Source of the DNA: Eumeta japonica
Lineage: Eukaryota; Arthropoda; Insecta; Lepidoptera; Psychidae
Assembly: GCA_005406025.1 (NCBI GenBank)
Contig: BGZK01001262.1
Location: 1-64,000, forward strand
DNA: 64,000 bases
Direction of reading: 5' to 3'
Part shown: positions 25,822-38,039 of the stretch, piece by piece
Layout of the letters: the number at the start of each line of letters is the position of its first letter
How positions within the stretch are numbered: the first letter of the stretch is position 1
Program-made: the position numbers and the translations under genes
The notes under the pieces: generated by a model
Told to the model about the DNA's origin: nothing
The model's database searches: none
What the model saw: the letters and a program-made list of their open reading frames with translations, nothing else

Positions 25822-28010
25822 CTGTAAAATAACATTATATCATCAATCTTATTGATATTGTAAAACAGTTCTTAATTGTTAGATTTTGTAGACTAGCTTT
25901 TCAATTCTTTAACCCTCGAACTTCCTATCCATGCGTTTCATTCAAGAACGTTATTACTTTGTTCAAATACCACGACCTTAATCTTAATGAAGTTTGTTTT
26001 CTTAATTCTTTTCTAAACAAAATCATTCATTTCGTCCACCATTTTCGACAATTTACCCAATGACAAGACAAGTATTACTTGACAAGGGGCGTGCAGAAGA
26101 CATCTAAAGAATAGCCCATCCGAACATAGGGTTTTAAATCACAAATCAGTTAAGATTCATGATAACAATGCGTAACCATAAATGTTATCTCTGTGAATGA
26201 ACAAGCAGTTACTGTATGTTCCCTTATTATTGAGGAAGGCTTTGAAGACTTGACATGGAGATTGCAGTGCCTTTACCCTTGACGAATAATATTCAGAAAA
26301 TTGCTATTTCATAGATAATTGTTATCATTTCATCATACCTCATCTATAAAAATACAAAACACCGGTTCTTTATGAAAAACGCATGGTTTGTGTAAGAAAA
26401 AAACTTTTATATCCTTTCTGAAATAGCATTTGTACATACCAGTCTGTAATTCTTCTGACGCTCTTTCATACGAATTTATTAAATATTTATATATCTTAAA
26501 TCGTCTGTAATTACAACTGTTTCCAATACTGTTGCCCTAAAGTTTTTCATTTTCCCTACTTATTCGATTCTACTTTCTATAAGTCTTACAATGTTTCAAG
26601 CTTTTGTCTTTCGTACTATTCGTTTTCATCCAAGATTACCATCGACATATCCATCTATAATTTTCGGATCTCCGGTTCGGATCTCACTGAATTTAATCCG
26701 TTTCAATTTCGAACTAAACATTCTTAGACAATTGGTCCATATGAAGTTTTGATTGAGGACCATTAAATGATTTGTACCAAGTTTGTAAAGGTAAAGAAAC
26801 AATTATCGTTTTCATTCACTTTTGTTACCGAATCGAACCGCACATTTTCATATCTTCCCGCTGTATATCCACTCAACCACTAAAACCATTTAACAAGGTA
26901 ATTTTTTATAGAATGTTTCACCAATCGAAAACGTACAGCAGCTCTTTGATTCAATTTGGACACATCTGATATATCAGTATCTCAAACGAAACCAGCGTCA
27001 ATTTAATGTTGACCGAAATATGTGGAAGCCTCCGATTTACTAATTTATAACGATTTGCATAATCTTTTTAGATGATTGAAGTCGACTTCCTCGCATCTTT
27101 CCTGGTTCTAATCGACATTAGAGCAATAAACATGGAAGGACTCATGTTCTACAACAACACCGCTACCTTTCCCTTACGTCTCATTCTCGAAAGCACATGG
27201 AATCATCATCATTATCATAAATTTCGTCAACCATCTCTCTAAGTATATTTAGAGCACCACATCGGTACCAGTCTGAGGACTGGTGGTGTAGTGAAACCGC
27301 CCCGGTGATGGCTAGTATAACTAGTCACCACAATCGACCTAACACTGTTAAGAGCGTTAACATTGTAAGCTTTACACTGCAAAGATCGATCTTACTAAAA
27401 GAAAACTTTTTTTGAATATTATTAGTTTTTCTCCCGATATTATTTTTGTAAGTGTCCTCCCACTAATACTCGTGAGACTGACCTACACATTTAAAAATAG
27501 TAATTAGCTATTTTCGTTTATAAAGCTTGAATCGATTCACAGCGCACGAAATATAGATATGTTTAGACCCGCGATGGGAAGATCTTTACACGAAAGGAGT
27601 ACAGGGCACCCCGTCAGCGTTTGCACACTGAAAACGATATCAATTTATGGTGTACCTAGAAGTTGACTACACTTTTTATTGAATATTGTCAAATTTTCAA
27701 AATAAAATTTTTACTCTCTTTTATTATTTAATGGACGCATTACTTATGTTTTAATATATTTTATAGCAAGTGGTACTCTTTAATTTCATTATTTACAAAT
27801 TTACGTTTCTGTATTGTTTTCCTTCACAGTTTCCTTTTATTTTATTATAAAAGCATACTTTTATTCTGCATAATTTTATTGTTCAACTGGCCATTCTATT
27901 TGATGTTGAGTCACTTTATTATTTTTTGACTCTTACCTCTATGCCTCTGAACTCTTTATGCCTTTATGTTCATAAAACAACTCCGTTTTAATAAAACCGC
28001 CAATCAGATA
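25822..28010. other. G1 intron, no gene
   Basis: Collinear with 55251-61900 outside the LINE. Short hairpin CCAGTC/GACTGG near 27270. No exon found. Confidence 0.45.
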
Positions 28011-28017
28011 TGTGTAT

Positions 28018-28156
28018 TGTAGTGTATTGGTTGACTCATGCGCCGCGTCACGTGACAGTGGCGTTCCGGCCGTTGAGCGGAGCGGTTGTGTCCTAAGATT
28101 GTGTGCGTGTTGTGGTGTTGGTGAGCCGTAAAATAGTCCAAAAGCAGGATATTACA
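28018..28156 (+). repeat. 5' LTR
   Basis: 139 bp, differs from the 3' LTR by two single-base indels I could see. Confidence 0.9.
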
Positions 28157-28158
28157 TG

Positions 28159-28171
28159 TGGCGACGAGGAC
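28159..28171 (+). promoter_or_regulatory. Primer binding site
   Basis: TGGCGACGAGGAC, two bases after the LTR; starts with TGG as expected for pairing with a tRNA CCA end. The tRNA is not identified. Confidence 0.55.
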
Positions 28172-29142
28172 AAAAGTGAGTACCTACCAACACAATAATG
28201 ATATCAAAAAATAAAAAAGGGAAAAGATGATGGAAAGTAAGGTTATAAAATGAAGTAAACAAGCTACGTCATTCTCGAAGTACCTATTTATTACAATAGA
28301 CCGGGTGTTTTACCTGTTACTTATTGATACCAATATAGTTGCATCTCGAGTTATAATAATTACAGAATATTTCACCAACATTTTGATAGTATTATAATAA
28401 TATTCTACTAACATTTAACTAGTGTCACAGTATTTTATAATAACAACAACACTTGTACGGTTCCAGTTTAAATAAACAACGAACCTTTAGAACGTTAAGT
28501 GGGAAAAATAAGTAACATTTAAATTAACTAGATATCTACGTTAAATCAAAATTAAACCTACATTGCTTAGTATAGAAGGTACAATGAATTCTTTGTTTGC
28601 ACTGTTGGAGGGAACGTTTTGGTTGATATTTGAATTTGTCTATCCAGGTGAATAACAAATGCTAAAATAAAACCATTGGCATTTAATCGGTACCCACCCA
28701 ACTAAGTAGGGAACGCAGATTATAATTGATTTGCCTCATTAAGTTGATGAAAAGAAAAACTGTGTGTGTCTAATGAATGATATATTAGTCATGTATAAGT
28801 GTTTATTTACCCAAAGCAGTAAGATTTGAACTGATCATTAAATTGATATGAATTAAATAAAAATGGTATATACCTAATATGGTTATGAGGTACAAACACT
28901 AAGCAGATTAAAATCTGGTCATTCAATTGATCTCATGACACTATATGTATAGCAATATTACGAGTATTACGTAATATTATGTTGAAAAATTGTTGATATA
29001 AACAACCTTATATTAAAAATAGCGGATAAAAGTTATCTGATCATTAAATTGATACGAGACAGAAAATGTGTTGGATAAAAAACACAACAGCAGATGATAT
29101 TCATCTGAATCATTAAATTGATTATTTCAGGTCGCCCCAAAG

Positions 29143-30047
29143 ATGTCACTGCTTTCATTGGAAAAGTTCGACTGTAACGGTGAATCTACCTCGGTGGGGG
29201 TTCGATGGGAGCGATGGAAACGAGCGTTGTTTATATATTTGGAAGCGTCCAACATTGATAAAGACGTAAAGAAAAAGGCCTCCCTTCTACATTTCGGGGG
29301 TTTAGATTTGCAAGAAGTATTTTACAATATTCCTGGAGCTAATATCGAACCAAGCGAAGGCGTGGACGTGTTTGAAGTAGCAATATCTAAACTAGATTCC
29401 TACTTTGCACCAAAGCAGAGTAGAGTTTACGAGCGACATACATTCAGGCTTCTCAAACAAGAACCTGAAGAAAAATTTGAAAAATTCCTAGTGAGACTCA
29501 GAAAACAAGCTGATAAATGTCAGTTTACTGATAAAGATGGAAATATTATTGATCAAATAACGGAAAATGTTACTTACCCGAACTGAGGAAAAAGATACTA
29601 CGTATTGGAGATGAAATTACATTAGACCGAGTAATCACAGAGGCAAATACACTAGAACTTGTAAATAAACAATTAGAGGAATTTAAAGATCTTGCAAAAT
29701 CAAATGGAAATGAGGAAGTAAATAAGGTGAACAGTAGATTTAAAAGAAATTTTGACAAACCAAGGAATGTACAACATGGATGCGGTAGATGTGGTAATCC
29801 CAGACATGTTGCAACTGATACCAAATGCCCAGCAAGAGATAAAGAGTGTCTAAAGTGTGGTCTCAAAGGACATTTTAGACAATATTGCAGGACTAGACAA
29901 GCTTTTAAGAGAAAAATAGAGAAAGAATACAGTCATGATCAAAAGAAAGGTCGAATTGAAAGGGAGAAGAATGAAGTTAATCAATTGCGTGATTCCTCGA
30001 ACGAGATGGCACAAAGAGGAAGAAACCGAGTACGTCTTCCATATTGA
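29143..30047 (+). pseudogene. LTR element gag with zinc knuckles
   Basis: Opens with MSLLSLEKFDCNGES and a helical capsid-like region (LDSYFAPKQSRVYERHTFR, LRKQADKCQF). A frameshift near 29570-29580 moves to the next frame, which carries LRIGDEITLDRVI and two knuckles; the second is canonical CLKCGLKGHFRQYC, the first (CGRCGNPRHVATDTKC) has longer H-C spacing. Structural protein of a gypsy-like element (K02A2.6-type arrangement). Confidence 0.75.
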
Positions 30048-30330
30048 TGACGATGTCGAAATTGACTGCACTATTGGAGGAGTAGAAACTAAGATGTTGA
30101 TTGACTCGGGCTGCAAGCAAAATTTGATTACGAAAGCAACTTGGGAAACATTAAAGAAAAACAAAGTTATTTTGTATAATCAACATCCAAATCCTAATGT
30201 AACATTTATGGCCTATGGTAGTACTAGCCCACTAATGATTAAAGGATCATTTGAAGCTCGGATACAAGTAGGATCGAGATACGAATACTCAACTTTTATG
30301 TCGTGTGTGATGGCACGAGAAATCTCTTAG
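29935..30330 (+). pseudogene. LTR element aspartic protease
   Basis: Overlaps the gag end in another frame. VEIDCTIGGVETKMLIDSGC gives the retropepsin-type active site (I/D-S-G). Ends at a stop, but the shifted frame continues with LLGKTTAISLGVLKIGLN. The rest of pol is missing. Confidence 0.72.
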
Positions 30331-31164
30331 GAAAAACTACCGCAATATCATTAGGAGTACTGAAAATCGGATTGAATGCGGAAGTTAATCAAGTAATCTT
30401 TTCCGTGAAGGAATATTCGCCCTCCACACAATTTTTCTAAATTTATAAATATTGTTTTTCAATTATTTTTATTGTATACCTAATCTTCATGTCCTTGTTT
30501 TTTTAAAGTTCAATCATACAAATCTCGTTTTCTTTTAATTTGTTCACAAATTCTTCTTAAAGTAATTGTGATCGAAAAGTTACAATGTGACATATTTATA
30601 AAACTTATCAAATTATATTAAGCTATTAATAGGCTCGTCCATATCAAAAAGACATTTGAAAAAAAAATTCTTTTTTTAAGTTTTGTGTTTTGGTACATTT
30701 AGAAAATCCGAGAGGAAATTTCAAATATAACACATTGATGTAACACATAATGTAAATTGGTGCGAGTACCAGGACAGCAGACATATAAAGTAGTACAAAA
30801 CGTCTATTTTACATAAAGATCTTTCTATCCACCGTTATCTTTCAACTTAATACCCGAATAATACAAAATATTTATTTTACAACTAATTTAATGTGGCGTA
30901 TTATGAAAAAAATTTCTGGTTGGCCGTATCTTTGATATAATCATAAGTTTGACGTGAATACATCTATGTATAAATGATGAAAAAAGAAAGAGCAATTGGA
31001 AGACAGGTTGATCTTATGAAAAGCACGAGATATAACAACATAGGTTGACATTTAATTACATGTGGAGGTTAAATCAAGATACATATTCCCTACTGTTGTG
31101 GGTTAAGTCTGGCAGCATTTTAAGTTTTCTTCTTCTTTTATGAAACTAAGATGTGATTCATTTT

Positions 31165-31240
31165 TATATGTATCGAACCCTTACACCAACTTTCTTGTCC
31201 AAAGTCGATGCTCGTAACTACTGAGCTACCAGAGTTCAAT
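31165..31240 (-). mobile_element. tRNA-derived SINE head, nested in LTR element
   Basis: Minus sense has an A box (TAGCTCAGTAGTTA, around 31216-31229) and a B box (GGGTTCGATAC, 31170-31180) at tRNA-like spacing, without a 3' acceptor stem. Hence a SINE head, not a tRNA gene. Confidence 0.6.
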
Positions 31241-31668
31241 TCGACAGTGTTTGTAGAAATACCATTTGCTTGCAAGAAACATAATTGTTATAGACATCTA
31301 TAATTAATTATTTATTTTATCAATTTGATGTGATGTGCATAGCTGTACGCAGCATTTGTATTCATAATAGCAATTGTAAATACTCAAAAATGCTTAAAAT
31401 TTTAATTTAATTTCTGGTATACAAACAAAATGCCTGAGGTTGTAACTTGATACAACGTAAGTAATAATATTAGCTATCACTAAATATTTAATTAAAAAAT
31501 AACAATGTTTTTTCCTTTCATTTCGCTAGTCCAGTATTTACCATCAGTCTTGACATAATACTGAAAGCTAAGCCTGGGAGAAGAATATCATTTCAGTGCT
31601 TAGACGGACTAGGGCCAAGCTTAGCCTGTCGTTATTTCCTGCGTAGTTAATTATGTAATTAATAAGAT

Positions 31669-31687
31669 GGTTAGGTTAGGTTAGGTT
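31669..31687 (+). repeat. Short (TTAGG)n run
   Basis: Three full TTAGG units plus partial ends; the insect telomere motif, inside the LTR element's filler region. Too short to mean telomere. Confidence 0.6.
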
Positions 31688-32282
31688 TATTTTCATGACA
31701 AATTTTTCTTTTATTTGTAGCTGCTATAAGCTGTAAACGAGTTTTGTCACAGAGAACAATAAAATAGTGACATGTAGTACCATAGAGAACAGAGACTTTC
31801 TTAATAAACACTGATGTTCGTTTTGAGGTGTTACAAATTCGGTAAGTTTATAATTCTTTAAGGATTCGCAATTGACCTATGTACCTATCAAACTGAATTT
31901 CTTTCATTTGTATTTTTTCGTCCATATGTGAGCACACATACTTTTGCAGGGCAGTTGAATAAAATGTATTCAAACTCTTTACACGAGGTAAGATTTCTTG
32001 CCATTATACATAATAAATGTTTTTTTAGGTGACCCCGATGGATATAGTGCATTCACGGTGCTCGTATCTGTATATGTGCAGTTAGAACAGTTAAATGAGT
32101 TGTCCTGTACTGACTCTGTCGACACTCTTGATTGTCTTCCCATCATATGCATGAACATGTCTTTTAAAGCACATGAATAAGATGTTCTGTATTTACAATG
32201 CTTACATCCATAAAGTTTTTCGTTGGTATGCTCGTATGTGGGTTTTAGATGTGATGAGCTGTATCATGATATCACGGTATGA

Positions 32283-32380
32283 AATGATGAGACTGGTCAA
32301 ATTCGTAGGAGGAATGTAGTCCATTTGAAAAGATTCAAGGAGAGTGGAGCGTGTTCCAAGATCAAAATAAAATCACCAAC
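32283..32380 (+). pseudogene. LTR element integrase-tail remnant
   Basis: One frame reads NDETGQIRRRNVVHLKRFK, resembling the C-terminal end of gypsy-type integrases. Only this tail of pol is left, suggesting internal deletion. Confidence 0.5.
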
Positions 32381-32420
32381 GGAGTGGAGCGTGTTCCAAG
32401 ATCAAAATAAAATCACCAAC
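32341..32420 (+). repeat. Two tandem 40-bp units
   Basis: 32341-32380 and 32381-32420 match at 39 of 40 bases. They lie at the end of the integrase-tail remnant. Confidence 0.9.
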
Positions 32421-32631
32421 GATGAAATGAATATTGGAACCAACCCTACGTCACCTAAATAATGTAAGTTTTGATTTACCTATTCATGCATCAATGATAC
32501 TTGATTCGTATAGAAAATGAATAAATGTTAATCACACTTGAAGAAAACCCATCACAAACATAGAAGCGTGTTATAATTTGGATTTATTGATAAATAGATA
32601 ATTAATAAAAATAAATAAAACAAGAAAGGGA

Positions 32632-32772
32632 TGTAGTGTATTGGTTGACTCATGCGCCGACGTCACGTGACAGTGGCGTTCCGGCCGTTGAGCGGAGCGG
32701 TTGTGTCCTAAGATTGTGTGCGTGTTGTGGTGTTGGTGAGCCGTAAAATAGTCCAAAAAGCAGGATATTACA
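32632..32772 (+). repeat. 3' LTR
   Basis: 141 bp; preceded by the purine run AAGAAAGGGA (32622-32631). Confidence 0.9.
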
Positions 32773-32777
32773 TGTAT

Positions 32778-34500
32778 ATTTGTATTACGTGTAAATTTCA
32801 CTCTTTTTTTTCACATCTTTTCTGGGAAACTGACACCTAAGCATTACTTAAAAGTTGATCTTTACAAAACGGGACCCTTAGGTAAAAATGTATTTTTGGC
32901 GACAAGCTTATATTGGCAGAGAACAACACTCACTGGATATATTAGGATTAAATGAAACGTAACCATTGGCCCAATGAAGACGGGAAGTCCCATCTCTGCC
33001 CGGTTTACGCTCCACAGTGTCTGAGGTCTGCCACTGTGTGTGGCGACTACGACAACGGAGTCGTTTTTATCTTAGAAGATATTAGAGTTACGACATGTGA
33101 ACATCCCTTGTGCCTGTTGACTAACACAAATGTGGTTGAAGATTAATAATAACAGTAACGAAATTACCACAAGAACGGCTTACCGTCCCTCAGTGGTTTG
33201 GTTTAAATAATTTTTGGATGCTCTCTCCTTACCTCCAAATGCTTTAGGTAACGATGATAACTTAATTATACTTACAGGCTGTAATATTGATCTAATAAAC
33301 TCAAATAATATCAAAAGTACTTCCTCAAACTTTACTATGATATTAAATTAAAACAATTTGAATGTATCTTCAACACATTAAACTGATCACAATTAATCAC
33401 TCATAGTTGTGATATATTTTGATGCTCACAAAGTCTTCTTCGACATCGCAGGTAGTAAGCCAACTAACCATTCATTTACTGTTTACAACTTTTACTTCAA
33501 AAACCAACAGCCCTTCCTAAAGTAGTATGTTTTAGACCGTTAATACCGCAACGTTATACTACTATATTATACCCTTTGGTTTTTAGAAAATTTTATTAAA
33601 ATGGCCTTAAATAAAATGTTCTTAGAAATTCTCGCGGATCGCTAAAAATGTATCGAATATCCATTTACTGGTTTTCAGTTGTTACTATTCTTTATTTCCA
33701 TACTATTTTTGTTATTGGTTAAAATAAAAGGGCTTTTAGTAATTTTCACAAAACGGTTATATTCCACGGTGTTTCATAATTGAAGAATCGTCAAACAATA
33801 TTCGTTTTAAATATTATTTGATCATATTGATAAATAAACATAAAATTGTCGAGCAACTATATATGCGGTACTTTAGTGAATATTTTGTTTAAAGACTTTG
33901 TCGTAACTTGAAAAGGTGTGGCTTATTCATAAAACAATTCCATTTTGATAAAACCGACAATCAGATATGTGTATATTTGTATTCAATAGCACAAAAACCA
34001 AAGCTCTAAAAGGCAAATAAACTTTTGTCTTATTATTCTGATTACATAATAATTTTAGAATAAATCGTGTTCTTTTCTGTAAAACTAAGAAACAACTTTC
34101 CGTGAAATTAAGTTTTTGACTGCAAATTAGTATTTGGGACAAATTTTAACATTGTTCTGTAATACAGCCGAACAGCGCCATCTATCGACACTAGTTTTAT
34201 GTAATCATTTCAAATCACCTCAAGATTCCTTTTTTCTTAGCGTTGTTTCAATTTAGTTCAGTATTGTATTATGTTACGTTAAATACTATAAATAGTATGA
34301 GGAACTACCTAAATCCTAACCGGCTCTCACTGAAAATCATCACCACAGGACAGGCGGTGATATCATGCTGAGCTGAAACCGATTCAGCATTCGAGATTCA
34401 ATTAATAATGTGACTATGTAGATTTTACTCCCACATTGTTATGGTGCTGAATAAAAAGTTTTTCTTTCATTCATTATAAAAGCAATTAAAGTAAGTGATA
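32778..34500. other. G1 intron right of LTR element
   Basis: 33925-33980 repeats the sequence around the left edge of the LTR element (27971-28017), in uninterrupted form. 34315-34485 is a dispersed repeat ending in GAATAAAAAG, also at 62577-62730. No gene seen. Confidence 0.45.
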
Positions 34501-34524
34501 TATCATTGAATTAGTTTGACTTAC

Positions 34525-34573
34525 TGCAACCGCGTGTCGATTTCACTTCCATATCCGGATATTTCGGTAGTAT
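34525..34573 (-). CDS. G1 linker microexon before sushi B
   Basis: 49 bp, CTACAG to GTAAGT. Amino acids the same as the G2 copy at 62801-62849. Intact, though the exons on both sides of it in G1 are frameshifted. Confidence 0.65.
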
Positions 34574-34839
34574 CTGTAGACAAATGGACTAAATTAGGTA
34601 AAAGAATAATATTGAAATAGATAAATACTACTTAAATTATAGTGAAAAGGCATATTTAGGCGATCTCAACATATAGCAAAGTGCTTTTGCCTGCTTAATA
34701 AAAAAGGACCTCCTGTTAATGAATATTACATCAGATCACAAATGCAGCTAATAGAATAAAATATCACAGACCTATCGAGGTATCTACTTTAGAATACCCG
34801 GAGCGGTCAGAATGAGGAACGAGAAAAATCCACGCTCAC

Positions 34840-35047
34840 TTAAACACTGTGGCGCGTCGTCGTGCCACATGCCGCCCCGCAGCGCACGCGCGCCGCCCCG
34901 ACGAGGCCGTAGCCCCGCGGCATCGCGTACTCCAGGCTCGCCGACGCGCGCTCTGCGCCCGGCGCGGCGCGGGCGTCGCCGGCCACCACGTACAGCCCGT
35001 GCTCGGGGTACGGAGGCAGCTTGCAAAGCTCCGGATTTGCACTTGAA
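34840..35047 (-). pseudogene. G1 sushi A, disrupted
   Basis: Acceptor GTGTCAG and donor GTGAGC are intact, but the exon is 208 bp where G2 has 209. An inserted A and a deleted G around C2 cancel out, replacing the Cys with Met-Pro; then a one-base loss after C3 shifts the frame so that the C4 codon is lost and TAA appears at the exon end. Very GC-rich, so sequence or assembly error in these short indels should be excluded. Confidence 0.75.
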
Positions 35048-35221
35048 CTGACACAAATATTAATAGAGATATAAAGTTACGTAGTGGATGTCAAGTGTTG
35101 ATCAATGCTTGGTTTTCTTTTATTTTTAAAGTTCTTTCCCGTAACAGATAAATAAAAATTTCTTAATTTATCGCACTACATTGTAATAGATCTAGTGATC
35201 AATGTTATAGCCACCATACTA

Positions 35222-35400
35222 ACCAAATCAAATCAAAAATATGTTTATTTCATAAGTTAAACATTACACTTGAAATACGTCATTATTGCATTCTTTTCGA
35301 CCTTACCGCCCATTCCAAATGCTGATTCGCCTTGAGACGTATGGGCGAGACACACAAGGGTTGCTTTTATTTACTCATCAATAAAAATTATTGAGTAATT
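35222..35400 (-). repeat. LINE 3'-tail copy (G1)
   Basis: Similar to the 3' end of the 48.46 kb LINE (CACTTGAAATACGTCA, CCCATTCCAAATGCTGA). Also at 63515-63690 in the same place, so inserted before duplication. Confidence 0.55.
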
Positions 35401-36417
35401 AATAGTATAATCGGACATTTGGAAACAATATAGAGCAACCTTATAACCGTTTTAACTTGTATATTCTAAATTTAAATAATAAAGAGCATTGAGGGCGTCC
35501 TTAGCTTCTGAAATGTTGGAGGTTTGATTCTTAACAAGATTCTTATTGAGTAAATTAGTCTTTCTATCTGTAAATAAAACATTTGGTATTTTGTCTTAAG
35601 TTTTTTGAAATGCTTTGAAAACTCTACTCTAGAAACTCAAGCTGTGCTACAAAAAAAATATTGTGATTTAACAATTTTAATATCTATTAAATACACAATT
35701 TCAAATCACCTTGGTTAACTTTTAGTGTTCTACACGCAAAGATGCAGTGCAGTCGCATGTAACATGCGTATTTTCCTCAAGGTACAATTAAATTCGCCGT
35801 CAAGCACAAGGGCACAGTGCCCTCAGCATAAAGTTGAAAGAATGCCATTTGTTAAAGATGAAGAAGGTAAGCTGCACGAGGTGAACAAGCGACTGACAAG
35901 ATTTTTACCCGACTTTAATACCAGTTTTTACCTACCCAGGGAAAAGATTAATTGCGCTAAATCAACAACATAATGAATTTAAGAATCAGATACGAATTCA
36001 ATTTTATCAAAAGTTTAGCTAAGTTTATGACATAGACCACTTACTCTGTCTTTGGACTTGCTTCTTGGTTTGTCAAATGATTGCAGGGTTCTGTGGGTCG
36101 TGCTGAAATGATGGTGAGGTACGGTTTGAGAAAAAATTATAAAAACGCTATTGGCTTAATGTCGATTAAAATTAGTATTATTAATAATTTTTCGAGTGTT
36201 ATTAGCAAACAGATTCCATTACTTTGTATCATTTGTCCAGAATTTTAACAGAATAACGAAAGAATTCGTCAAATTGTGCGTTGAATACTTTAAATTTAAA
36301 GGGTTAATTCTAACAATACTATTCTTCAATTAATTAATAATGACTTCTTTTTTTCTTAGACAGGTTTTGATATATGATAAAAATGACGTATTTTCTATTT
36401 TTTGACTGTCAGATTAC

Positions 36418-36454
36418 GTTGACATTAGAGGATCAGAAAATCGGTATGAACTAA
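36418..36454 (-). CDS. G1 exon 5: 37-bp microexon before sushi A
   Basis: 37 bp between CGTTCGCAG and GTAATC, phase 1 in and 2 out, open (SSYRFSDPLMS core). It bridges the phase gap between sushi X (leaves 1 base) and sushi A (needs 1). G0's copy at 2191-2227 keeps both splice sites but has an in-frame TAA. Found by phase reasoning; needs transcript support. Confidence 0.5.
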
Positions 36455-37483
36455 CTGCGAACGAGGCCCTACGAGCTGACATGATCCGATTACATTTTGT
36501 CAGTGTGTTCGAATTTCGGTGGATCTTAACTCAATTATGTTAGAGCACTCTGTTCGATATGATTGATGATTGAAGTGCTTCTACTCTAAAAGTTTTGAAA
36601 GTGACTGTATTAGAAACGGAAGATGGTTTTAGAAGTAAAATATAAACTGTTTTATCTATAAAATAATAAATTTTGTAATTGAGGTGTTTTGTGAATAATT
36701 ATGTGTAAACATTGTAAGAAGTAGTCAACCAGTACAGTAGCGAGTACAATGAAAACACTGCGATTTTACAAGATGTATCTCTTTTGTCCAATAAAAATTA
36801 AACCGAGTTTCAAGTTCCAGAAAATCGATTGAAATCTTTTAATCTCAAAGATCTAGAATAAGCTTATGAAAACACAGAACCTTTAATACGAAATAAGTAA
36901 ACAAACTGTAAGGAAGCAGAAGAAGTGTATAAAAGTAATGGATAATTGTTATTAAGATAATAAAGTATTGAAACCTAAGATGGTAGAATATATACGAAAT
37001 TTATATACGAAATGGTCACTATCTAAAACAAAATATATATTGTTATAACTGTAAGTAATAATGGAAACAAATTGTTGACATGAAGATAAGTATATGACAT
37101 GTTATTAGCCATTAAATCATAAAGCCACATTCATAAGAAAAATAATAATAACACGAAATGGGTAGCTTTGCTCAGTAGTATATTAGCTAATATGTAAAGT
37201 CGCTAAAGTTCATAATAATACGCTTGCTTGAAGCATGCAATAATATGCAACATGCAACACACCGCTGACTCACTAATCTGCTTTTCTGAAAAGAATCCTC
37301 ATCAAACGAATTTAATATTGAATTCATTGAATAAGGATTACTATTCATAGTGAGAGATTGCATGCTGTTTGTTATTGCATGTTGCAGACAAGCGTCTAGG
37401 TTTTTTAAACCGATTTCACAAGTTTAATTATAATTAATAAAAAGGAAATTATGATACAAAACTTTAAAAAGTATTGCACTTAC

Positions 37484-37695
37484 GAACGCGCTTGAGGATC
37501 TCTCGACTCCACGCGCCGCGAGCACAAGCGAGGTACACTACTTCGAGTGCAAAGTACTCATCGCTAGTGTACAGTATGAGCGAGAGGTCGTCGAAGGCAT
37601 CACCAGGGCCGGCTTTAGTGTCGTTAATGGCAATATAACTACCATTTTCTGGATATTGTGGCAGGACACACCTTTTCTGCGTGACGGATGCAATT
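37484..37695 (-). CDS. G1 exon 4: degenerate sushi domain X
   Basis: 212 bp, phase 2 in and 1 out, open. Encodes CVLPQYPENGSY, DTKAGPGDAF, LILYTSDEYF, YLACARGAWS and ends ILKRV. It aligns with sushi A and B, but C2 is Ser (YTS where sushi A has YAC) and C4 is Arg (LKR where sushi A has PKC). In sushi folds C2 pairs with C4, so exactly one disulfide has been lost; C1 and C3 remain. G0 shares both changes. Confidence 0.7.
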
Positions 37696-38039
37696 CTGCA
37701 AATACGTAATGATACATTGTTTATGAACGGGTTAAGAGGCTACTATGATGCATATTAGTACAATTTATACCTGAGTCATTTGCAGTGGTCTAAATAGAGT
37801 TTAAATTGATGGCATATTAAGATGGACCAAATTTTAAACACCTGAAACCGACGAGATGCACGAAACGAATGGTGGATTTTAGGGAAGCAGGACAGGCATC
37901 TCAATATTGTACTATGTGGTAATCTATAATCTCTACCTACACTTTTGCAAGATAGGCGTGCGTATATAATAAAAATAATAATGATAAATTTAGAAATGAT
38001 AGACCTCCATACTTAATACGTCAATTCGGAACCCTTATT

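Larger units (their letters stand above)
28018..32772 (+). mobile_element. Short-LTR, gypsy-like retrotransposon, pol mostly missing
   Basis: Two near-identical LTRs (28018-28156, 32632-32772) starting TGTAG and ending TTACA, flanked by 5-bp target duplications TGTAT (28013-28017, 32773-32777). A TGG-starting primer site follows the 5' LTR and a polypurine run precedes the 3' LTR. Internal part has gag with CCHC knuckles and an aspartic protease with LIDSG, but no reverse transcriptase or integrase core; only an integrase-tail remnant remains near 32283-32380. 30.45-32.0 kb is AT-rich filler with a SINE. Lies in the sushi B intron of G1. Confidence 0.88.
18530..35760. repeat. Tandem duplication, left unit 3' part
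   Basis: Aligns with 48240-64000: 18530-27960 with 48240-61900, 33080-33280 with 62060-62280, 34020-35760 with 62290-64000. Differences are mainly the LTR element (left) and the LINEs (right). Confidence 0.88.

Noticed and set aside
31165..31240. A tRNA gene
   Set aside because: A and B boxes are present but no paired acceptor stem; fits a SINE head.
31669..31687. Telomere or chromosome end
   Set aside because: Only about three TTAGG units inside a retrotransposon.
34784..35056. Long Arg/Ala-rich frames in sushi A on both strands
   Set aside because: By-products of the GC-rich exon; only the sushi frame has domain structure.
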